Assembly (NCBI GenBank): GCA_027257055.1
Contig: JAPVLO010000181.1
Location: forward strand, 930,001-994,000
Reading direction: 5' to 3'
Length of the DNA stretch: 64,000 nt
Source: Cephalopachus bancanus
Taxonomy: Eukaryota; Chordata; Mammalia; Primates; Tarsiidae
The notes beneath the pieces were generated by a model. It saw only the letters and a program-made list of their open reading frames with translations. It did not search any database and had not been told where the DNA came from. Positions 25,701 to 37,700 of the stretch are shown in pieces; the first letter of the stretch is position 1, and the number at the start of each line of letters is the position of its first letter. A program made the translations under genes and the position numbers.

Positions 25701-28700
25701 GGGCTGAAGACAGGCAGACAAGAAGTTCCCTAAGAAGGCAGAGGGAGTCACAGTCTAACCAAGGCATCCCCAGGGGAGGAGCCCCATGATGCCTCCCCTC
25801 AGGTTCTTCCTGGATCCGTGGCCCCCTTGTCACCTGTGCCATTGGGAGTATTTCTTAGTTGTCCTTCCCCTGTTCCCCCATTGGATATTAGATCATGGCG
25901 AGGATCCAAGGACATTCCATGTCTTTCTAGTTCATAGGTTGCACACCAAATTGGGACCCAAGGGGGAGGATCAAATGACATCCAAGAGCCTGAACTGTGA
26001 CATGGATACAGTGACAATGGCATTTGGAGGTGTTCCACTATGAGAGAGTGACTTTCTGTGTAGGGGAACAGTGAAGTGGATACCAGTGGCCAGAATGGCA
26101 GGCCAAGGCCAGGCTGGGGGGGACGGAGGGGTCATACCCTGGACCTGCTCCCCTGCTCTCTTTCTGGGCACCCAGCTAGACTCAGTCTCCCTGCCTTCCT
26201 TTCCTTGATGGAGCACAAGCGAGAACAACAAAGGACATTTCCAGGCCTGGCCCATAAAAGCAACCTCCCACCCCTCTGCCACTGGTACCTGGAGTACCCG
26301 GAGCCCGGCAGAACAGAACAGAGCTGCTGGAGAGAAGCCTGGGCCTGAGGCCCTTGTGGAAGGCCACCTACTGCTGAGCACAGTCTTAAACTGTTATATG
26401 GGCAAGAAGCAAATGTCTCTATGATAAACCACTGAGATTCGGATGTTGTCTGATATACCAGTTGGCCTACATTAGTTTTTAAATGTTCATATACATTTTT
26501 GAATCAACCTGTTGATTTCCACACACAAAATCCTGTTGGGGTTATTATATTGCACTTAGTGTTCTTTAGAAGCCTTGTGCATCAGTGCTTGCATTATTAT
26601 GTATTTAGTGATTTGGGGTGCTGACATAGTAGTTTTCAAAAATTTCATATCTTAAGTGCTTATTGCTAGTATATAAAAAATTAAATTGATTTTGTTTATT
26701 ACCTTTTATTTGTGAACACTAAGTTGATTTGATAACTGTTGGTTTATGTGTAGGCTCTTCTAGAATATTTATGTACACAAGCATGTCTTTGAATAAGGAC
26801 TGTTTTAATTCTCCATTTCTAATTCTTATGTCCCTTCTTTTTCTTGACTGCATTGTCTAGAACCTCCAGCATAGTGTTCAGTAGAAATGGTGACCATAGC
26901 AAGTGACTCTTGTCTCTTTCCTGATTTCAAGGTCAAACTTTTGGTGTTTCACCAAGTATTATGTGTGCACTAAATGTTTTTGCTAAGAGGTTTTTAAAAA
27001 TTGTGAATGGTGTTGAATTTTATTAATTTTTCTATACCTACTAATAGCTTTTTCTATAACTATTGAGATTATCATTGAATTTTTCTACTTTATTTTGTTA
27101 ATGTGGTGAATTGTATTTATTTTTAGAATTTTAGACCCAGAGTAGATTCCAGGAATAAATGTAAATTTGTGGTGATGTAGCATAGGTGAATTTGGTTTGC
27201 TACTATTTTGCTTGGGATTTTTTGCATTTGTGTTTGTGTGTTTATGTGAGAGCTGGACATATGGTTTTCCTTTCTTGTAATGCCCCTTTTAAGTTTTGGT
27301 CAATTAGGGTTATCTTGGCTTCATAAAAGGAGATGTAAATTCCTTTTCTTTTTTGCTTCTCTGGAACAGTTTTTGTAATATTGGGATTATTTCTTAAAAT
27401 GTTTGGTAGGATTCAAGAATGACAGCATTTGAGTCTGATAGAAGTTTTTTGTGGGAAGGTTTTTAACTATGGACTTAATTTAATTTTTCTTTTTAGTCGA
27501 AATCTTACTCTGTTGTTCAGGCTAGAGTGCAGTTGCATGCTCATAGTCACCGCAGTCTCAACCTGCTGGTTTCAGACAATTCTTCTGCCTCAACCTCCCA
27601 AGTAGCTGGAACTACAGGCGTGTACCATTGTGCCCAGCTAATTTTTTAATTTATTGTTATGAGGTCTTGCAAAGTTGCCCAGGCTGATCTCGAATCCCTG
27701 GACTCAGGCAATCCTCTCACCTCCACCTCCCAAAGTGCTAGGATTACAGATTTGAGCCACTGTTTCTGGCCCAGATTTAATTTCTTTATTAGATATGGAG
27801 CTATTCAAAGTTCTTAATTCTTCTTGGATCAATTTAAATAAGTTGCATTTTCTAGGAAATTGTACATTTTATCTAAATTTTCAAATTGGTTGTTTGTAAT
27901 TCAGTGTGTTTGTAATTCTCTCATATTTTTAATGTCTGTAAGATCTGTAATGATGTCCCTTTTTAATTTTAATAGTGATCATTGTGACTTTTCTTTTTTC
28001 TTGACCAGTCTTGCCTAGTGTTTATTGATTTTTACTAGTGCAGTTGACCCTTGACCAATGGGTTTGAACTGTGTGAGACCCACTTATACTAGCAGATTTT
28101 TTTTTCTTCTTCCTTCCTTCTTCCTTCCTTCCTTCCTTCTTTCTTTCTTTCTTTAATAGGAGTCTCATTCTGTCACCCAAACTGGAGTGCAGTGGCACAC
28201 TCACAGCCACCACAGCCTCGACCTGCTGGGCTCAGGTGATCCTTCTACCTCAGCCTTCCAAGTAGCTGGAACTCCAGGTGCATACCACCATGCCCCACTA
28301 ATTTTAAAAATTTATTTATTGTAGAGATGAGGTCTCACCAAATTGTCCAGGCTAGTATCAAACCCCTGGACTCAGGTAGTCCTCTTGCATCTGCCTCCCA
28401 AAGTGCTGGGATTACAGGTGTGAGCCACCATGCCCAGCTAGATTCTTTCAATAAAACACAAATCAAAAATCAAATATTTATGGGATGCGAAACCTACATA
28501 TACAAAAGGCTGACTTTTCCTGTATGCAGTCTCTGAAGGACTGACCTTGGGATTTGAGTATGCTTGGATTTTGGCCATACTCAAGGGTCCTGGAATAAGT
28601 CTCCCTCATATACTGAAAGATGGCTGTATTTTTGAAAAACGAATTTTTGGTTCTGTTGATTATCTTCATTTTATATTTATTTTCTATTTTGTTAATTCTC

Positions 28701-31700
28701 TTTATCATTTATTTTGAATTTAATTTGTTCTTTAAGATGGGTGCTTAACATCAATTTTCAGCCTTTCCTTTCTAATATTTACTTTATAGGGTCATAACTT
28801 TACCTATTTGTTCATCTTCACCTATAATATGGATGATGCTATATTTTCATTATCTTTTTGAAATTCCTACTCAGTTTCTCCTGTGACCTATGTGTTATAT
28901 ATATATATATTAATATATTAATATGATATATATATTAATATATATATTAATTTCTAAATATTTTCAATTTTTTAGTTATAATTTCTGTGAACGTTTATTG
29001 AAGTATAACATACTTCACAAATTATGTGTATATAGCCTCACAAGTACACAAATTATAAGTATATAGCTCAATGAATTTTTCACAGTCAGAACATAAATAA
29101 CACTCGGATCAAGGAAACATTAGTTCAGCTCCCTATTGTAAGACTTCTTAAGTGTGTGTGTGTATATATATATATATATAAATATATATACACAAAACAT
29201 ATATACTGTATAAAAGAAAACAAAGAAATCGATGGATAAGATGATGAAAAGATGGGGAATTTCAACAATTGAACTCTTTTTAAAATGATAAGTGGAAATT
29301 CTTGAACTGAAAAATACAATATCTTAAATTAAGAACTGATTGAATGGATTCAACAGAAGATTGGGAAAAGAAGATTAGTGAAGGAGATTGGATTAATGAA
29401 CTGGAAGAAGCATCAATGGAAAAAAGAGTGAAAAGACCAGAAAAGAGTGTAAGAGACAAATAGTCTAACATACATATAATTGCAGCTCGATAGGGAAAGC
29501 TGAGACAGAATGGAAGAAAGGCAATGTTCAAAGAGATAATGACCAATAATTTCTGAAAACTAATGGAAGATATTAACCCAGAGTTTCAAGGAACTCAAAG
29601 TACACAAAGAGAAAATCTTTAAAAATAAGCAAAAGGGGGAAAAAACCCATAATTACTTCAGGGACAGTAAGAATGACAACTTTTCAACAGAAGCTATTGC
29701 ATCTTCAAAAATGCTGAAAGGAAAGGAAAAAAATTTGCTGTGGCTTTGTAATATATTTTGAAATCAGGAAGGGTGATTCCCTCCAGCTTGTTTTTCTTTC
29801 TCAAGATTTATTTGGCCATTTGTGATATTTTGTGGTTCCATATAGAATTGGAATTGTTTTTGTATTTCTATAAAAATGCTATTGAGATTTTTGTAGAGAT
29901 TCCATTGAATCTGTAGACTGCATTGGGTAATATGGACATTTTAACATTATTAAGTATTCCAATCCATGAACACAAGATGCCCTTCCGTTGTTTATGCCTT
30001 CTTTAATTCTTTCATCAATGTTCTGTAGTTTTAATATACGATTCTTTCACATCGTTTGTTCAGTCTCTTTCTAAATATTTTATATTTTGTGTGTTATTGT
30101 AAATGAGATTGTTTCCCCCAATTTCTTTTTAGATAGTTCACTGTTAGTGTATAAAAATATACTAGGGGAACAGAAAATTGGTTTTTTTGTTTGTTTGTTT
30201 GTTTGTTTGTTTTGTTTGTTTTTTTTGAGGATGGGCCCCTTGTCATACAGGCTTCCTCTGCTAGGTGAGTGTTCTAGGAACACATTGGCATCGACGTACC
30301 AGCTAGGGTTGTTGTGAGAGACTGTGTTCGGCTTCAGTGGATTTTTTTTTTTTTAGAGATTCTTTCAACATATTTGCTCATTTCATGATTACACAATCAA
30401 CCTGCCTGCACTGCACTGAGTGTTCAGCAGTTTTTGACCAAAAATGACATGACCCTGTGCTCCACCATCCCTGTTCACCTTATCTCATCTCAAGCTATTT
30501 TTTGTTTGTTTGTTTCCCTGGATGAAAAAAGTCCTCAAAGGGAACTGTTTTGTCAATGTGAAGGAGGTGAAACAAAAAAATGGCAGAAGCATGAAAAGGC
30601 GTCACAGTTGACAAGTTCAAAAACTGTTTTGAGTAGTGGAAAAAGTGTCTTGATAAGTGTATTGCATTAAACAGAGAGCACTTTGAAGATGAATAAAGTT
30701 TAAACATGTAAGAATAAATACACAGTTATTTAATTTTTAAAAATTCAGGTTTCTTAGTCCCCCCCTTATGCATTTTGCACTGAGGAGGAAGAGTGCTTTA
30801 CAAATTAAAATTCAGTGATAGTGCATAGGGAACAAGTCTCTGGAGAGGGCATTGTCTGTGATCTTGACTTGAAGTGTATCATCAGTGACACAGTTCCTAG
30901 CAGCCAGGTCTTTGTGGATGACTTCCCCTTGTGGCCAGTTAGCTCATTCCACAGGCAATCTGAATAGCCATGTGTACCAGGTCTTGTTGCAAAATCGCCT
31001 GTGGATTATTGGCCTCTACTAATTTGCACTGCCATAAAAACAATTTAAGATTCCCCCCAATTCATGTAAGGCCATATCACCATGGGCTTTTCTCCTTCTT
31101 CTGTACACACATGAGTAATAGGAAGAAGATTTCTGTGATGCAAACCTCGCAGCTTACAACTTTCAGTAAGCATCATAGTCACCCGAATTTCAGAAGCTTG
31201 ATCTTTAACTGTTTTTACAAATGCTTGTTTTTCTTTATTTGGATCTTTTTCATCGACTAAAATCCCATGGAAAATACGCCCAAAAGCCAAAATTTTTTTG
31301 AAAACATAGTTACTTTGGATTAGGGGTGCATTCTTGCAAAATAAACAGTTTTTAAAATTGTTTAGGTACAGATATTTGGAATAGCTGTCTTAGTACCACT
31401 GCTTTTTATTTTTTTACTTTATCAAGGTAATGTAGGTGACTCATCTTTAAAGTTTTTCTTAATATTATTTTTTATTCACTACTCTTGGAAGTAGTTTGTC
31501 TTCAAGATAATACTTTTCTTAGGAAAGGAAAAACAGGTGAAAAGATATCTGGTTTACCTTGTACAACAAAAGGCAATATTGGAGGAAGAAAATTTAAATG
31601 AAAAGCTAGAGGAAAAAAAAAGGAATTAAAAAAATTACTTATTAGACACAAACCACCCTTATGTGGACTTTTTTTTTTCCTTTAAATTTAAGTGAGAAGG

Positions 31701-34700
31701 CGTTCTGCTCTCATTTGGGGGAAAACAAGGGCTGAATTCATTACAATTTAAATTTGGCAGAAATTAGCCTTTCTGTGAGCCAGAAGGGATTGGGGACAAA
31801 TCTATAGTAAGCAATGTTGATTTTATTTATTTTTCCTCTCTGGAAAAGGAGATAATACAATTCTAGAAAGTGAAATCATGTTTCTAAGGTTAAGATTCCC
31901 TTTTATTGCACCTAGGATAGTGCTGTGCACGCAGTGGGTGCTTGAGTTGCTATGGTTTTTGTTTTTGTTTTTTTTTAATGTAAACTGGTGAATTTTGTGC
32001 TTATCTTCAAGGCTGGCTTAAGTATAAAATTGTTTTTTAAATACTTGAAAAAATTAAAGGATTTGTTTTATATTAAAAAGAATTCAAAGGAGGCATGTAT
32101 ATTTTTTTCACCTCACTTGTGGGAGCTAGAGGAGGGAATGATATTCAGGGGTGGTATTCTGCGGTGAAGAAAGCAGCAGATGATGTAACAGAAGCAGATA
32201 TAATTTCTATAGCAGAATTCAACATTTTAGATAACTACAAGCAGCAGGAGATAAATGTGGTAGGATCACACTCTTTCAACAAGAGCAGGAGAACAAGATC
32301 TAGTTTCATAGCGCAGACTGTAATGTTTACATTACAGCTACGAACCAGAGTTTGACTACTTGAAAAGTTTAGCAAGAGAGGAAAAAAAAAATCAACAAAA
32401 TTAGGTGTTACCCCAGAACAATTCTGCTAAGTTTTTATTGTTATGGAAAAATCAGTGAAAGGAACAAAAGACCAGAAGGATATGATGGAAGGTGTCGAGA
32501 TCCTGCAAGTGCCAATCTTGAGTCCTATGGATCTAATGGTCAAGACCAATGCACAAAGGATATTTTCCAATGTTCATACACATCATGTCAACTCAATTTT
32601 GTGTTGATACTGATGAACAAACAGATTTACCGGCAGATGATTTGCATTAATCTTTGGATACAGGAGACTTAGTATTGTGGATGTCAAGCCTGCCAATATG
32701 GAAGAGCTCACAGAGGTGATTATAGCACAGAATTTCATCCACAGCAGCGGTCCCCAACCTTTTTGGTATCAAGGACCAGTTTGATGGTAGAAGACAATTT
32801 TTCTATGGTCTGGAGGTGGCAGCAGGGGATGGTTTTGAAATATTCAGGGACATTATATTTATATTGTATACTTCATTTCTATTATTACTTTGTAATATAT
32901 AATGAAATAATTATACAACTCAACATAATGCAGAATCAGTGGTAGCCCTGAGCTTGTTTTCCTGCAACTAGCCAGTTCAATCTGCAGGTGATGGGAGACA
33001 GTGACACCCAAAGTGTGTTCCTTATATCCAGTCTACTCCATAGTCTCATTTTGGCTGCTGTCACTACAGAAAACCCTGCTTCACAAAGATAGGATGTTGG
33101 AAATTAAAGCAAGCTTTTCAGTGCTTTTGTAACAATCTCAGGATATTCCACCTTGACTTGACTCTAGAACGTATGAAGTTTTGAAGTTGTCTCAAACATA
33201 CTTTTAAGGTCATCATTATTCCCAATCTCAAGCAGTTGATCCTCTTCTAGCATGGACAAAGTCGATTCACTTGGCTTATTCACAAATGGGTCACAGATTC
33301 ATTCCTTCCCAGTCCAGGAGTCTTTTATGGTTGGGAAGTAATGCTCAAACTCTTTTGAAAACTGAGATAGGTGATCATACACCAGCTGGGAGAAAGAAGG
33401 CCCTGGCTCAGATTCTTTCAAAATCTCTGCTAATGTTTGAAACATGTCAAAAATCCCACTGTTTATTCATTGCCCCCATAATTCCAGTTTGGCTTTGAAT
33501 GTAGCCACTTTATCTAATGACTTGAACACAGTTGTCACTATCCCCTGAAGTGACAGATCGAGTTCATTCAGCAGGTTGAATATATCGCACAAGTAAGCAA
33601 GTTTTGTGTCACTGAAGTGTGCTGCCGGTGGTGACTGTTTTTCTAAAAGAAATCTCTGAAGCAGCTTTTATAGCTCAAAAACTCTAGCCATCTCACTTCT
33701 GTATATAAGAGATGTGTGTGCTCTGCATCTGTCTCCTCACATAGCTGCATGAACAGACGTTGAGTTAAGGGCATATACTTTAATGTGGTTGATAATTTTA
33801 ATCACATTCTGCAAAATGTTGTTAAGTTTAGATGACATTTTTCAGCTAGCCAGCATTTCTCTGTAAATGGCACAGTGCATAGTCTCACATTCAGAAGTGA
33901 CCTCTTTGACCCAAATAGTGAAACCAGAAAGCCACCCAGTCATGGCAGCCATTCCATACATGCATATACCGACACAGAATGACCAGTTTTCCTGATATGT
34001 GATCAAAGACTTGAATACTTCTGCAGCTGCCGTGTTGGTTGGCAACAAAAGTGCATATAACAAATCCTTATGCACACCCTCCTGAAAAATATGTCACACA
34101 AAAATAGGCATTGTTGCCTTGTCAACATCGGTAGACTCATCAACCTGGATTGTGTACCACAGTGACTCATAAATTCTCTCTAACAGTTATGCTTCAATAT
34201 CCTCTACTATTTCTTCAATTTGTCTAGTTATGGTGCTCGCTTAAAGAGGAATGCAAGCCTCTCCTGAAAGTTCACAACAAATGTCCTTAGTAGCAGGCAG
34301 GATCAACTCTTCAATAGTAAAGGGCTTCTTAGCTTTAGCAATGCCATTAGCCACTAAGAGTGATGTTGTCAGTGCAGACACATTTGATGAAGTGATGGCC
34401 TTCAATAATTGCTTCTATTCTTCGTGTTCACATTTTTTTCCTTTGAAAAACTCCAAAGGCTTATTATAATGCAGAGTACTTGGTCTCCATGTAGCAAAGC
34501 AATTTTGAAGTTTTCATGGCTTCATTGGATAGCCAGTCACCACATGTTATGCAACACAGGCTTAGAGAATGTGAATCACCTGTTGTAATGGACCCGTAAT
34601 TTAAATAGAACTTCTGGTATTTTCTTTTTCTTTTCTTTTTTTTAGAAAGCAGGATTTATTGAGAGGACAGAAAAGCACCCCCCCAGTAGAAGGGAATCTG

Positions 34701-37700
34701 AAGCGGTTGCCTGGTATTTTCTTTTAAATGCAGCCTTTTTTGTTGTTGTTGGCAATCTTAAAGTCTTTTGCCGTTCATTATTGGATCTTCCCCCTTTTCA
34801 GAGAAGCTCTCCAGTGATATTTGTTTCTACTCATTTTGGCTAGAGTTAGTTTGTGGGCTTACCAAAACTGTGACTGAGACAAGTGTGCAGTGTAGGAAAG
34901 AGGCATGAATGGAAGTGGTCAAATAATGGGCAGAATAAGTGCGTGGAATAAAAGTGATGTCGGATTCTGACTTAAAACCTATCACCAGCTGCAGTTATAC
35001 AGTTGAAGTACATTAACTCACTTGCCACCCACTGATAGGGTTTTGATATGAGTCTGCAAGCAGTTGATTTATTATGGACTTTGTGCAGTCAAACCTCACT
35101 GCTAATGTTAATCTGTATTTACAGCTGTTCCTCAGCACTGGCATCACTGCCTCGGCTCCACTTCAGATCATTAGGCATTAGATTCTCATAAGGAGCATGC
35201 AAGCTAGATCCCTCGCATGCATTTCACAATAGGGTTCAGGCTCCTATGAGAATCTAATGCCACCACTGATCTGGTAGAAGATGGAGCTCAGGTGGTGATG
35301 CAAGTGATGGGGAGTGTCTGTAAATACAGATGAAGCTTTGTTCACTCACCCGCCGCTTACCTCATGCTGTGTGGCCTGGTTCCTAATAGGCCATGAACTG
35401 GTACTAGTCCATGACCCAGGGCTTGGGGACTCCTGGTATACAGCAACAGCAAAGGAATGATTTGGTTATGAGAGCATCTGCCCTCTGTGATAGTATGTAA
35501 ATTTGTACATTTGTACATATGTACATATGTAAATATGTAATTTACATTCTCTATGTAAAACGCAGCCATAGTGGTCAAATATGGTGACTAGAGACTGTCA
35601 GTCATAATTTGGAACTTAAATATGGAAAACATACCTATAGAAACATACCTCAGAAGTCAACTCTGCATACTGCATGAAATGATGGCACGTATGACAAATC
35701 TGAATATTATTGGAATGAATCTGGCAGTGTTGTTGTGACTGCATCTTACAATAATTTCTTCAGAATGTTTGACAAGAACACAAAGTGAGACATATTCCTA
35801 GAAGCATCACAAGAAAACAGCTTCACAGCATTCTCAAACTGTATAACCTGTGCAAGTGACATGCAAAAGAAAGATGAAATAAGTGTTGACAACCTGGTCT
35901 TTAACAAGAAAATCCTTCATGCAGCCTGGCCTCCAAGAAAGATATCAGTGCTATAGCTACCACAAGCAATCTGTGTCTATTTCAAGACTGTGAGTTAGGG
36001 CTGGCAGCCCTAGCAGGACAGCCCACTTCCTGCTTGGTCAAAGAGTTGAATCCAGCATTCGTCACTGTAAGATGGCTCTCTGTGGTGCCTGTTCCTGTGT
36101 CAGTGGGCCACTCAGTGGCGGAAGCTCTGGATTCTGTACTATATAGTTTACTGTGTCCCCTGGCTGTTTATGGAAGTGCAGGGCACTTTGATTTCACTGA
36201 CTTCTTGCACGACCTTGCCTAATGGACTAGGCTAGGCTGTATCAGTGCTGACTTACTTCACTCGTGGTGGCTTCCTTCCATTGTGATAATGTCAAACCCA
36301 GTGAACTTCAGTCATGCTGTAGGATTGAATTGTGTATCCTTACGACTGTATCATTTGAGGAGTATACCTCTCCCCCTTTTAAAAATTAAAAACAGCTCAT
36401 TCTTTTAAAAATATTTTTTTAAAAAAACATTTGTTTATGATTATCCCAGAGATTGCAACAATCTTGAGTTTTCAAAGTCTTCTGTACATTAGATGTTTCT
36501 GCTGATGTGAGGACCTCATGTGCTCTCCCTCACTTCCCTTCTTCCACCCTCCCCTATGCTCCTGTGGCTGTGCTAGCTCTCACTGTGTGCTGAGCCCCAC
36601 CATGTAGCACTGCTGCGGACAGATCACATTCATGTAGGTTTTCCATGTTCCACCTTAGCTCTTGCTCCTTGCTTCCTCGTGGATCTGTGCCACCATTGGG
36701 GAGTCATTTTCCTGCCTACAAGGAATTCTTTTAATTGGCAAATTCTCAGGGGGTTTTTTGTTTGAAAAAAAAAAAGCCTCATTTTAAAAAGCATGTTTTC
36801 AAAGAGTTTAGAACTCTTTGTTGAAAATTAGTGCATTTTAGTTTTCAAAAGCAACATCCCCTGTTTCTGTCTGGCTTTCTGCAGTGTGGCTCCTGCAGGT
36901 GTAATGCCAGTTGTCTTTGGTGCTCTCCTGCTTGGGTCTACCTGAGGTTTGGGAATTTGTATCGAGTTGCCATCTATTAGTTTTGGAGACTTCCTGGCTG
37001 TTCTGTCTCCACGTTCACCTCCTGTCCCAGTTTGGATTTCTATCATGAGTAGAATGACTCAGAAGGCTATGGAGCTGGACAGATGTGATGACTTCTTCTG
37101 TTGCTCCCGTTTCTGACCCATGGAGCACATTGTCTTGTTTTTGAGTGCATCTGTGTATTTATAATCCAGTTTTAGATAACACTACTTGTCACCACTCCCC
37201 GAGTACCTGTATGGGCTGCGCTGTTTGGTACACTTTCCATATTATGTTACCTGGTGATCACTACAGCCAGGAAAGGGCAGTGCTATTTCTGTTCCTCTTT
37301 ACACATGAAGAAATCAAGGCACAGATGGGTTAGGTGATAAGCCAGGGTCTTAGGTCAAGAGTGTGCACAGCAGGAGTCAGGCCAGACTCTGAGCTTCTGA
37401 CACTTGTACCATGGGGCCTGCTGCCTGTACTTTGTAATCTGGTGTGAACAGGTGAATGTTATACAGAGACTCCCTCTCCATCCTAGCCAAAGTCTTGCCT
37501 CCCCTCTGTTGAGTTTGAGCCCCTCTCTAAAGAGGAACCCACTTCTGGGATGCCCTGCTTGGCCTCCACCCTTAGAGGTCTGGAAGTGGATTCTGGAGTA
37601 GATTTCAGAGCCTCTTCACCTGCACTAGCCTTGCTTATTGGAGCTGGTGCATAATCTGAGCCAGTCTGTACTATGTCTTCTAAAATTTTTCAAAGGGTCT

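Larger units (their letters stand above)
28041..28628 (+). mobile_element. Tigger-type DNA transposon, interrupted by an Alu
   Basis: The left part at 28,041 starts 'cagttgacccttgaccaatg' and 'gtttgaactgtgtgagaccc'. The right part at 28,440-28,628 has 'aaaaggctgacttttcctgt', 'ggatttgagtatgcttggat' and 'gaaagatggctgta'. These are characteristic of Tigger/pogo MITEs. The Alu and a TTCC/TTTC tract separate the halves, so the Tigger is the older insertion. Confidence 0.65.
26460..28980 (-). mobile_element. Old L1 (minus), interrupted
   Basis: Reverse L1 ORF2-like sequence: 'gcatagtgttcagtagaaat' (26,870), 'tcttggcttcataaaaggag' (27,312), 'aatttaataagttgcattt'-like and 'tttggttctgttgattatct' (28,645). 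It is broken by two Alus and a Tigger element. No open frame remains. Confidence 0.7.
32097..36420 (+). pseudogene. PPP2R2A: PPP2R2 (B55 subunit) processed retrocopy, split by a transposon
   Basis: B55 proteins are WD40 regulatory subunits of phosphatase PP2A. The left part (32,097-32,744) reads [38 protein letters not shown] and [12 protein letters not shown] in shifting frames. The right part resumes at 35,436 with [21 protein letters not shown] and [10 protein letters not shown], then 3' UTR-like sequence to about 36,420. The break lies within the parent's EFHP...VYSSSKG region, with about 20 nt lost. No introns; many stops, frameshifts and internal deletions. PPP2R2A is the best guess; PPP2R2D is a close alternative. 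Confidence 0.82.

Noticed and set aside
32745..35435. Possible domesticated hAT transposase gene
   Set aside because: The coding region is broken by many stops and frameshifts on the minus strand, and no long open frame remains.
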